Below, piece by piece: positions 5,164 to 12,496 of a stretch of DNA of 21,454 nt (position 1 is the stretch's first letter; each line of letters starts with the position of its first letter). A program made the position numbers and the translations under genes. The stretch is from an uncultured Alistipes sp. Its GTDB lineage: Bacteria; Bacteroidota; Bacteroidia; Bacteroidales; UBA932. The stretch spans positions 1-21,454 of the forward strand of contig UQUJ01000053.1 in assembly GCA_900544195.1 (NCBI GenBank), read 5' to 3'. A model generated the notes under the pieces. The model saw only the letters and a list, made by a program, of their open reading frames with translations. It had not been told where the DNA came from and searched no databases.

Positions 5164-7947
5164 ATGTTTTTGGCTAAATTCGCTGCTGTGACAGGTAGGA
5201 TTTTCATACAGGTGATTCTTCCGCTCCGGCTGGAGTGGGAGCCGTTCTATTATCTGGAGGTAGAAATGTCCGATTCGCCTGAAGGCGCGCCTAGTATGCT
5301 TTCAGTCACTTCGACAGGCTCAGTGACCGGAAAGGGTGATTCAGTGAGCGTGGAGGGCAATTCAGTGACTGAAAATGGTGGTTCAGTGAACGAAAGAGTT
5401 GATTCTGAAACCAGAAAAGGTAATCCAGTGAAAAAGGGGGGCAGAGAGCAGGTTAGGGTCGGAGAGCGGGTGCGGGTGAATTTCGCGGGGAAGGAATATG
5501 TCGGAGTGGTGAGCGTGGAGAATGCCGGGAAACAGGCGGAGGCGATAGGGATTGTGGACAAGGTGAAGCCGATTGTCGGAATGGCCGAGGGGCTGGAACC
5601 GGTCACACAAGAGGAGGTTGCGTTATGGAGACAGATAGCGGAATATTATCTGTGTACAGTCGGAGAGGTTTACAAGGCTGCTTATCCGGCGCAGAAGGTG
5701 GAAAAGGAAGTTGTACAGGCTCGTCATGAGGCACTCAAAGAGGAGAGAGAAGAGAAGAATCGGGCTAAAATTGAGGATAAGATCAAGAGGCTGGAAGAAA
5801 GGGTGGAGAAAAAGGCGGAAATGGCCGCGAAGGCTCGGAAGGCTGAGAGTCGGGAAAGGTATTTGGCTGAGAAGGAGAGGTTGGAGGAGGAGATTGGATT
5901 ATTGGTTAGGAGGGTCTCGTCGATGGTTGGTGAGCTTTGTCGAACCACAAGCTCAGTGACCAGAGGTGGAGGCTCAGTGACGGGAGATGGCGGATCAGTG
6001 AATGGAGATGGCAGCTCAGTGACGGGAGGTGGAGGCTCAGTGACTGGAGATGGCGGATCAGTGACCGACCAGCGTTTCTCTATGGCATATCAGCCGGAGG
6101 ATGAGGCTGTGGTTCGACAAAACTCAACCATCGAGACATCAGTAAAAACCGAAAAGGAGATTGTACTGTCAGCGGCACAAGAGGAGGCATATTCAAAAAT
6201 AAAGGAGATTTTCGTAAAGGGGAAGCCGGCTTTGCTGCACGGGGTTACGGGATCGGGAAAGACGGAGATTTATCTGAAACTGGCACAGGAGACACTGGAG
6301 AGAGGAAATAATGTGCTCTATCTGGTGCCGGAGATCGCGCTCAGCAGACAGTTGGAGGACAGAATCAGCGAGACGTTTCCAGAAGAACTGCTGGTTTTCC
6401 ATTCCGGCGAGACAATGGTCAGGAAACGGGATGTGGCGGCTGCCCTGAGACATTGTGCGTCAGCAAAAGACATAAATGAATATGTGGATGCCAGCCAAAA
6501 CACCAATGCCAAAAAAGACTCTGCCTCAGAAGATACGCTGACCATCAAGTCTTCATCCTGCGAAGCCATAAAGAAAACAAATCATCACGGCTATGTCGTT
6601 CTCGGGACTCGAAGCGCCATATTCCTGCCTCACAGGGATTTAGGGTTAGTTATTGTGGATGAGGAACACGACACCTCCTACAAGCAGGACTCCCCCGCAC
6701 CGAGATACAATGGTCGCGAGACGGCGATAATGATGGCGAGGATATTCGGTGCCAATGTCATTCTTGGATCGGCTACACCTTCGCTTGAGTCGCTTTACAA
6801 TTGCAGCGTCGGGCGGTACGGGCTTGTCACACTTAACAAACGGTTCTACGACGCGGCAGACTCGGACATCGAGATCATCGACACAATCGCCGAGCGGCGC
6901 AAGAACGGAATGATCGGCAGTTTCTCCAGAAAACTCATCGGGCACATGGGCAAATGCCTCGGCGAACACCGGCAGGTGCTGATTCTCAGGGAGAGGCGGG
7001 CATATTCCCCGATCGTGCAGTGCCAGGAGTGCGGCGAAATTCCGAAATGCCGCTGCTGCAACGTCAGCCTGAGCCTGCACAGGCGCGCCGACGGAAGCGA
7101 AAGGCTCGTCTGCCACTACTGCGGCAGGGTGTATGAATATACCGGCAAGTGTCCGAAATGCGGCGGTAATCTGAAGCCGCTGGGATCAGGGACGCAGAAG
7201 ATTGAGGAGGAAACGGCCAATATCTTCCCTAACGCAAGGATCGCACGTCTGGACAGCGACACGGCACAGAGCCGGAAATATGAGACCGACACAATCCGGA
7301 AATTCTCCAACGGAGAAATCGACATACTGATCGGCACAAGAATGGTTGCCAAGGGATTCGACTTCAGCGGATTGTCCCTTGTGGCCGTACTTCAGGCCGA
7401 CTCGATTCTCGGACAGGAAGACTACAGGGCGGACGAGAGGGGGCTCCAGCTTCTGGAGCAGTTCAGAGGCCGGTGCGGACGGCGTGGAGAGAAGGGTCTG
7501 TTCGTAATCCAGACTTCCCAGCCTGAACACCCTGTCTATCAAAGCATGGAGGGGCAACTGGACGGGAACGGCACAATGGCCCGCTTCCTCGGCGAAAGAA
7601 AGATGTTCGGCTATCCGCCATATTCAAGAGTCATCGGAGTCATCGTCAAGGATTACAATCAGGCGAGAGTGGATCTGCTGAGCCGTGAGCTTGCGGAGGC
7701 TATACGCGGTGCCTTGGGTGCCAGACTCAGTTTTGCTCCCGGCGTTCAGAACAGCCCGGATGTCATAGGGCCATATTCCCCGGCCATCGACAAGATTTCA
7801 AACCAGAACATCCGCCAGATCAGGGTATTGCTGCCGAAAGACAGGTCGCTCGTGAGAAACAAGGAGACGCTGGCGGCCGCTGTGGAACGCTTCGAGAAGG
7901 AGAAAAAATATTCAGGCCACATCGCGCTTGATGTCGATCCGGCGTGA
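5164..7947 (+). CDS. priA: Primosomal helicase PriA with repeat-coded insertions
   Basis: PriA, the 3'-to-5' helicase that reloads the replisome at stalled forks. The N-terminal 3' DNA-binding domain starts as VILPLRLEWEPFYYLE (residues about 17-32) and resumes at VRVGERVRVNF. The helicase core has GVTGSGKT (360-367) and DEEH (499-502); GTRSAIFLP and LGSATPSLES are further motifs. The zinc-binding insert begins C620-x2-C623 and C629-x2-C632 and continues with CHYCG and CPKCGG. IGTRMVAKGFDF and RGRCGRRGEKG close the second RecA-like domain. At 927 residues it is roughly 100-190 longer than the PriA proteins I know. Three inserts explain this: residues about 36-95 and 258-330 (low-complexity GSVTGDG-like heptads) and residues about 431-473. 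All catalytic and zinc motifs are present, so it should be active. The start at ATG 5164 is the first in frame. Confidence 0.93.
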   Translation: MFLAKFAAVTGRIFIQVILPLRLEWEPFYYLEVEMSDSPEGAPSMLSVTSTGSVTGKGDSVSVEGNSVTENGGSVNERVDSETRKGNPVKKGGREQVRVGERVRVNFAGKEYVGVVSVENAGKQAEAIGIVDKVKPIVGMAEGLEPVTQEEVALWRQIAEYYLCTVGEVYKAAYPAQKVEKEVVQARHEALKEEREEKNRAKIEDKIKRLEERVEKKAEMAAKARKAESRERYLAEKERLEEEIGLLVRRVSSMVGELCRTTSSVTRGGGSVTGDGGSVNGDGSSVTGGGGSVTGDGGSVTDQRFSMAYQPEDEAVVRQNSTIETSVKTEKEIVLSAAQEEAYSKIKEIFVKGKPALLHGVTGSGKTEIYLKLAQETLERGNNVLYLVPEIALSRQLEDRISETFPEELLVFHSGETMVRKRDVAAALRHCASAKDINEYVDASQNTNAKKDSASEDTLTIKSSSCEAIKKTNHHGYVVLGTRSAIFLPHRDLGLVIVDEEHDTSYKQDSPAPRYNGRETAIMMARIFGANVILGSATPSLESLYNCSVGRYGLVTLNKRFYDAADSDIEIIDTIAERRKNGMIGSFSRKLIGHMGKCLGEHRQVLILRERRAYSPIVQCQECGEIPKCRCCNVSLSLHRRADGSERLVCHYCGRVYEYTGKCPKCGGNLKPLGSGTQKIEEETANIFPNARIARLDSDTAQSRKYETDTIRKFSNGEIDILIGTRMVAKGFDFSGLSLVAVLQADSILGQEDYRADERGLQLLEQFRGRCGRRGEKGLFVIQTSQPEHPVYQSMEGQLDGNGTMARFLGERKMFGYPPYSRVIGVIVKDYNQARVDLLSRELAEAIRGALGARLSFAPGVQNSPDVIGPYSPAIDKISNQNIRQIRVLLPKDRSLVRNKETLAAAVERFEKEKKYSGHIALDVDPA
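5305..5328 (-). repeat. Hairpin repeat copy 5, in priA
   Basis: The reverse complement is identical over 24 nt to copy 1 at 713-736, with CACT/AGTG stems. It is translated in frame as part of VTSTGSVT. Its final TCAGTGACC is the first unit of the tandem array that follows. Confidence 0.85.
5320..5431 (+). repeat. 21-nt tandem array A in priA
   Basis: TCAGTGA occurs at 5320, 5341, 5362 and 5383, exactly 21 nt apart, with two decayed units at about 5404 and 5425. It encodes heptads such as GSVTGKG, DSVSVEG, NSVTENG and GSVNERV, inside the N-terminal DNA-binding domain of PriA. Confidence 0.85.
5929..5946 (+). repeat. Diverged hairpin repeat copy 6, in priA
   Basis: GGTGAGCTTTGTCGAACC keeps the GAGCTTTGTCGA-like core, with one extra T relative to the consensus, and short GGT/ACC ends. 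It opens the second tandem array and is inverted relative to copy 7 at 6111-6129. Confidence 0.65.
5953..6066 (+). repeat. 21-nt tandem array B in priA
   Basis: TCAGTGA occurs at 5953, 5974, 5995, 6016, 6037 and 6058, six units at an exact 21-nt spacing. The units are far more alike than in array A and encode the heptad GSVTGDG. The array lies in the linker before the helicase core. Confidence 0.92.
6111..6129 (-). repeat. Diverged hairpin repeat copy 7, in priA
   Basis: GGTTCGACAAAACTCAACC, read on the minus strand, has GGTT/AACC ends around a core related to GAGCTTGTCGA. With copy 6 it brackets tandem array B. Confidence 0.6.
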
Positions 7948-8028
7948 AGAGGGACGTTACTACACTCCGCACCGGAATGTCACCTCAGGAGCTCCGCTCC
8001 GGAAATACTGTGGCAAGGTTTGATTTTA

Positions 8029-8060
8029 TTCGTCATTTCAAGAGATTTTCCGTAACTTTG
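8029..8060 (+). promoter_or_regulatory. Promoter of the parA operon
   Basis: TAACTTTG at 8053-8060 is a full TAnnTTTG match. TTCG at 8029-8032 is a one-mismatch -33 element with a 20-nt spacer. The ATG is at 8084, giving a leader of about 20 nt. Confidence 0.65.
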
Positions 8061-8083
8061 AAATTTGAATATACACACAGGAT

Positions 8084-8854
8084 ATGGGAAAAGTCATAGC
8101 AATAGCCAATCAGAAAGGTGGAGTGGGAAAGACCACTACCGCCATCAACCTCGCGGCCTCGCTGGCCGTGCTTGAGAAGAAAGTCCTCATCATTGACGCT
8201 GACCCGCAGGCGAACACGACATCCGGCCTGAATTTTTCTCCGGACAATGATGAGAAGAGGACAATCTACGAGGTCATGATCGGCACGATTGACATTCAGG
8301 ATGCTCTGATTCAGACAGAGATTCCTGACCTTCAGATGATACCGTCACACATCAACCTTGTCGGAGCGGAGATCGAGATGATCGACGTGGAGGACAGGGA
8401 GACGATCCTGAAGAGAAGGCTCGCCCCTATCCGTGACAACTACGACTACATCATCATCGACTGCTCCCCTTCCCTTGGGCTCATCACCATCAACGCCCTT
8501 TCGGCATCAGATTCCGTGATGATTCCAGTGCAGCCGGAGTTCTTCGCCCTTGAGGGACTCGGCAAACTGCTCCAGACAATCCGGCTGGTGCAAAGCGGAG
8601 TAAATCCTTCGCTTACCATAGAAGGGTTCGTCGTGACGATGTTCGACGGCAGGACAAAAGTTCATGCGCAGGTTGTGAACGAACTCAAGGAGCATTTTCA
8701 GGACATGGTTTTCAACACGGTGATCCAGAGGAGCATACGCCTCAGCGAGGCACCTTCGCACGGCAAGCCTATCATCCTTTACGATGTGGTCAGCAACGGA
8801 ACGACCAACTATATGAACCTCGCCAAGGAAGTGTTGGAGAAGAACGAAAGGTAA
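8084..8854 (+). CDS. parA: Chromosome partitioning ATPase ParA/Soj
   Basis: A 256-residue ParA. The deviant Walker A KGGVGKTT (residues 11-18) carries the signature first lysine needed for nucleotide-sandwich dimers. DADPQANTTSGL follows, and the Walker B region is YIIIDCSPSLGL. The length and the lack of an N-terminal helix-turn-helix mark it as a chromosomal Soj-type protein, which forms ATP-dependent dimers on the nucleoid and moves ParB-parS complexes. It is the first gene of a four-gene operon (parB after 37 nt, then DUF5683 and the lytic transglycosylase). Confidence 0.96.
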   Translation: MGKVIAIANQKGGVGKTTTAINLAASLAVLEKKVLIIDADPQANTTSGLNFSPDNDEKRTIYEVMIGTIDIQDALIQTEIPDLQMIPSHINLVGAEIEMIDVEDRETILKRRLAPIRDNYDYIIIDCSPSLGLITINALSASDSVMIPVQPEFFALEGLGKLLQTIRLVQSGVNPSLTIEGFVVTMFDGRTKVHAQVVNELKEHFQDMVFNTVIQRSIRLSEAPSHGKPIILYDVVSNGTTNYMNLAKEVLEKNER

Positions 8855-8891
8855 ACGCAGGAAAGCAAAGGACTTGCAAAAGAAAAGTACA

Positions 8892-9830
8892 ATGAGCGCC
8901 AACAATAAGCAGGAAAGCAGGCTGGGCAAAGGGCTCAGCGCCCTTTTGGGGGACATCCAGACAATAGGACCGGAAAGAAAGCCGGTCGGGTACATTAATA
9001 AGGAGATCGCAGGCTCCAAGCCGGAGCAGGACTACGGGGACGTGCTACGCATCCCGGTGGATCTGATCGAGCCGAACCCTTACCAGCCGCGTATGGCGTT
9101 CGACAATGAGGCGCTGGAGGAACTCGCTGATTCGATCAGGACATTCGGCCTCATCCAGCCGATCTCGGTGCGCAAACTCAAGAACGGACGCTACCAGATC
9201 ATCAGCGGAGAGCGCAGGTTCAAGGCCTGCAAGAGGGCGGGAATGGACATCATCCCGGCCTACATCCGCACGGCTGACGATCAGGGAATGCTGGAGATGG
9301 CCATCGTGGAGAACATCCAGAGGCAGGATCTCGACCCGATAGAAGTGGCGATGAGCTACCAGAGGCTGATGGACGAGTGCAACCTCACGCAGGAGATGAT
9401 GGCGCAGCGTGTCGGCAAGAAGCGCGCCTCTGTGGCCAACTACCTCAGGCTTCTCAAGCTTCCTACCAAGGTTCAGCACGACCTCAAGACCGGACTACTC
9501 AGCACCGGGCATGCGAAAGTGCTTCTCGGGGTAGAAGATCCACATATTCAAGAACTTCTCTGCGACCTTGTGATAAAAGACGGCCTTTCGGTGCGTCAAC
9601 TGGAGGAGAAGGTCCACAAGCTGAGCAAAGGCGGGAACGCCAAGTCAACCCCCAAGCAACAGGATCTTCCTGATGAATATTACAGGGTACTTGAACACAT
9701 CGGCAAGTTTTTTGATAACAGCATCAGCCTGAAACGCTCTGCCTCAGGAAAGGGAACGATGACAATCAAGTTCAACTCCGACGAGGAAGTGAGCCGCTTC
9801 CTCAAGGCTCTTGAGGACTCGAACATCTAA
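8892..9830 (+). CDS. parB: Chromosome partitioning protein ParB/Spo0J
   Basis: A 312-residue ParB from ATG 8892. An in-frame TTG at 8874 would add six residues (MQKKST) but LGKGLSALLGD, the usual ParB N-terminal ParA-contact motif, begins soon after the ATG. The CTP-binding ParB/Srx domain runs from IPVDLIEPNPYQPR to the GERRFKAC box. It is followed by IVENIQRQDLDPIEVA, a helix-turn-helix (LTQEMMAQRVGKKRASVANYLRLLKLP) that would read parS, and a C-terminal dimerisation region ending in KFNSDEEVSRFLKALE. ParB loads at parS as a sliding clamp. I did not see a parS-like 16-mer in this window. Confidence 0.95.
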   Translation: MSANNKQESRLGKGLSALLGDIQTIGPERKPVGYINKEIAGSKPEQDYGDVLRIPVDLIEPNPYQPRMAFDNEALEELADSIRTFGLIQPISVRKLKNGRYQIISGERRFKACKRAGMDIIPAYIRTADDQGMLEMAIVENIQRQDLDPIEVAMSYQRLMDECNLTQEMMAQRVGKKRASVANYLRLLKLPTKVQHDLKTGLLSTGHAKVLLGVEDPHIQELLCDLVIKDGLSVRQLEEKVHKLSKGGNAKSTPKQQDLPDEYYRVLEHIGKFFDNSISLKRSASGKGTMTIKFNSDEEVSRFLKALEDSNI

Positions 9831-9838
9831 GAAGAACA

Positions 9839-10873
9839 ATGAAGAATCTGATTCTCAGGACAATACTGGCACTGGTCTGCCTTGTCGCATTCTCCAACGT
9901 GGCTAAAGCCCAGTTCAGGGAGGAGGCGTTCAAACAGACCTACAATGACCCGAGTGACACCACATCGGCGAAGGATTCCGTGGACAGGATGTGGTCGTTC
10001 AGGGAATTTTTCAGAGGTGTGAGCCACAAGGACACGACCTTGAGGATCGGAACAATGTTCGCAGGATCGATGGTGTTCATCGGATCCGAGCAGATCTACA
10101 ACCGGCAGTACTGGAAACTGCCGATCGTCTATGGTGGGATTGGAACGACCTTAGGACTGGGCATCCACTACAACAGCAAGTACAGGCACTCCAAGAAAGG
10201 CTACGACATAGCGATGGCGCTTGACCCCAACATGGAGTACGAGTTGGACACCCGCTCCAGGGACATGGCAAAATACATGTTCGCAAGCGCCGGTTTCATT
10301 TACTGGGCGACCTTGATGGACGGAGTTTTCAACTACAAGAGGGATGTGAAAAACCAGCCGGGAAAGGCGACGATATATTCAATCCTTCTCCCGGGACTCG
10401 GTCAGGCTTACAACGGCGAGTACTGGAAAATCCCGATCTACTGGGGAATGCTGGTCGGCTCGTACCACTTCTACGCCACCTACAGCAAGAACTACAAAAG
10501 GTACAAGAGAATCCACAACGAGGCCTCAAATCCGGACGGCAACTACACCGGACAGATTCCGGCGGAAAGAGCCTTGTATTTCAGGAACGTGTTCAGACGC
10601 TACAGAGACTACTCTGTCGTGGCCATTGTGGGAAGCTACCTGCTTCAGATAATAGACGCCAATGTGTTCGCCTACATGCAGGATTTCGAGGTGAATGATG
10701 ACCTGACATTGAAAGTCACGCCAACAGTCATCTCTCCTTACAATGAATATGTTTCCCCTTACAACGAATACGCCGTCGCATCCCCGGCCAGCCACAATCC
10801 GCCGAGAGGCAGTTTCGGAATGGGAGCGTTCGGCGACAACGCCATAGGAATAAAGGTCGGTCTGAGATTTTAA
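9839..10873 (+). CDS. DUF5683 family envelope protein
   Basis: A 344-residue protein with a signal peptide (MKNLILRTILALVCLVAFSNVAKAQ, cleavage near residue 25). It contains an internal duplication: IYNRQYWKLPIVYGGIG (about 86-102) and AYNGEYWKIPIYWGMLV (190-206), each followed by a hydrophobic stretch. This is the DUF5683 pattern of Bacteroidota, found next to parAB in that phylum as I recall it. The function is not established; hydrophobic segments suggest membrane association. It starts 8 nt after parB and ends 15 nt before the lytic transglycosylase, so it belongs to the par operon. Confidence 0.85.
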   Translation: MKNLILRTILALVCLVAFSNVAKAQFREEAFKQTYNDPSDTTSAKDSVDRMWSFREFFRGVSHKDTTLRIGTMFAGSMVFIGSEQIYNRQYWKLPIVYGGIGTTLGLGIHYNSKYRHSKKGYDIAMALDPNMEYELDTRSRDMAKYMFASAGFIYWATLMDGVFNYKRDVKNQPGKATIYSILLPGLGQAYNGEYWKIPIYWGMLVGSYHFYATYSKNYKRYKRIHNEASNPDGNYTGQIPAERALYFRNVFRRYRDYSVVAIVGSYLLQIIDANVFAYMQDFEVNDDLTLKVTPTVISPYNEYVSPYNEYAVASPASHNPPRGSFGMGAFGDNAIGIKVGLRF

Positions 10874-10888
10874 CCAAAGCATTCGAGG

Positions 10889-12493
10889 ATGAGAAGAACC
10901 ACTTTCGCCGCTCTGACACTGACGCTGCTCCTGTCCTTCCTGTTACAAGGGAACGCGGAGGCACAGATATTCAAAAAGAAACTCAAGGAAGAGAATCTGG
11001 AACTCAGGAACCAGATCGATTCCCTGCAAAAGGTTCTGGACAAACTCAGAAAAGAGAGTCTCCTGAAAGACAGCATCGCGGACGAGATGATCGGCATCTA
11101 CGAGGAGAACCGGTTCAAGACCGCGGCCGGACTGAATCCGGAGGACTACACGCAGGAAATCACAGACAGCCTTCTGAGCATCTGGTACCTGCACCGTCAG
11201 GCCAAAAAAAACGAGGAGGGAAACGGCTACGACATGGATTCGATCCGGTTCACTTCCAACGTTCCGGACGATGTGATGAAAGCCCGGCTGGAGAAGATGA
11301 ACTCTTTCATCACACTCCCCTACAACGACAAGGTCCGCAACTACATGATCCTCTATTCGGAAAAGATGCCGACCAAGATGGGCGCGATCCTTGGCCTCTG
11401 CAAGTACTACATGCCGATCTTCGAGGAGACATTCAACAAATACAATCTTCCGGACGAGCTCAAGTACATGGCCATCATCGAATCAGCCCTGAATCCGGTG
11501 GCTGTTTCAAGGGCAGGTGCGAAAGGCATGTGGCAGTTCATGTTCAGGACGGCGCAGCTTTACGGACTGGAGATCAACTCGTTCGTGGACGAAAGGCTCG
11601 ATCCGTTCAAGTCGGCTGACGCCGCGGCGCGATACCTGACAGACTCTTACAACGTCTTCGGGGACTGGAATCTGGCTATTTCCTCCTACAATTGCGGCTC
11701 AGGCAACATCAACAAGGCCATCCGCAGGAACGGAGGCAAGAGGGATTTCTGGTCGGTCTATGACTACCTTCCCCGCGAGACAAGAGGCTACGTCCCTGCT
11801 TTCGTCGGGGCGATGTACGCCATCCACTACAGCAAGGAGTACGGGCTTGTTCCTGCCAACATGCAGATGCCGGCCCAGATTGACACTTTCGAGATTCATA
11901 AAAACCTGCATTTCAAACAGATCAGCGAGTTGGTCGGGATTTCGGTCGATGAGCTGAGGAACCTCAACCCACAGTACATCAAGGATGTCATCCCCGGCGA
12001 CAGCAAGACCTACATCCTCCGCATTCCTTACAACTACTCCAGCGACTTCATCGCCCACGAGGACTCTGTTTACACCTACAAGGCTTCCGAATATCTCAAC
12101 CCTCAAACACTCGTGAACACAAGAAGTTCATCCAATGAGACATATTCAGGAGGCACCATCACCTACAAGGTCAAGAAGGGCGACACTCTTGGAAAGATCG
12201 CGGCGAAGTACCATGTCACGGTGAACCAGCTCAAGAAGTGGAACCACCTCAGGAGCACGAACCTCAGCATCGGGCAGAAGATACGCATCTACAAAGGTGG
12301 CGGGGCTCCGACCGCTTCAGCCGCCAAATCAGCCTCAAGCCAGATGAGTTACACGGACTACACAGTGAAAGCGGGCGACTCTCTCTACAGCATCGCGAGG
12401 CAGTTTCCCGGCATGACCGCCGAAAAGATAATGAAATTCAACGGAATAGGTGAGAACATCAAGCCCGGGATGAAAATCAGAATTCCCAAGTAA
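10889..12493 (+). CDS. MltD-like lytic transglycosylase with LysM domains
   Basis: A 534-residue exported murein hydrolase. The signal peptide is at residues 1-26 (SFLLQGNAEAQ). A coiled-coil stretch follows (about 30-62, KEENLELRNQIDSLQKVLDKL in phase). The SLT goose-lysozyme-like domain spans about 175-300 with catalytic E198 in IIESALNP, then SRAGAKGMWQFM, and YNCGSGN near residue 270. A degenerate LysM-like segment at about 340-380 (ISELVGISVDELRNLNP) and two clear LysM domains at about 424-468 and 490-533 bind glycan. The enzyme cleaves MurNAc-GlcNAc bonds with formation of a 1,6-anhydro end. Its place as the fourth par operon gene links septal wall turnover to segregation. It ends 3 nt before the convergent gene at 12497. 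Confidence 0.92.
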   Translation: MRRTTFAALTLTLLLSFLLQGNAEAQIFKKKLKEENLELRNQIDSLQKVLDKLRKESLLKDSIADEMIGIYEENRFKTAAGLNPEDYTQEITDSLLSIWYLHRQAKKNEEGNGYDMDSIRFTSNVPDDVMKARLEKMNSFITLPYNDKVRNYMILYSEKMPTKMGAILGLCKYYMPIFEETFNKYNLPDELKYMAIIESALNPVAVSRAGAKGMWQFMFRTAQLYGLEINSFVDERLDPFKSADAAARYLTDSYNVFGDWNLAISSYNCGSGNINKAIRRNGGKRDFWSVYDYLPRETRGYVPAFVGAMYAIHYSKEYGLVPANMQMPAQIDTFEIHKNLHFKQISELVGISVDELRNLNPQYIKDVIPGDSKTYILRIPYNYSSDFIAHEDSVYTYKASEYLNPQTLVNTRSSSNETYSGGTITYKVKKGDTLGKIAAKYHVTVNQLKKWNHLRSTNLSIGQKIRIYKGGGAPTASAAKSASSQMSYTDYTVKAGDSLYSIARQFPGMTAEKIMKFNGIGENIKPGMKIRIPK

Positions 12494-12496
12494 CGG

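Noticed and set aside
5953..6066. CRISPR-like array of 21-nt units
   Set aside because: Units are directly joined tandem repeats without unique spacers, are in frame with priA, and no cas gene is present.
7970..8010. Terminator after priA
   Set aside because: Only a short GGAGC/GCTCC dyad without a T tract is present; too weak to call.
8084..9830. parS site or replication origin near parAB
   Set aside because: No 16-bp parS-like palindrome and no cluster of DnaA boxes was seen in or around the operon.
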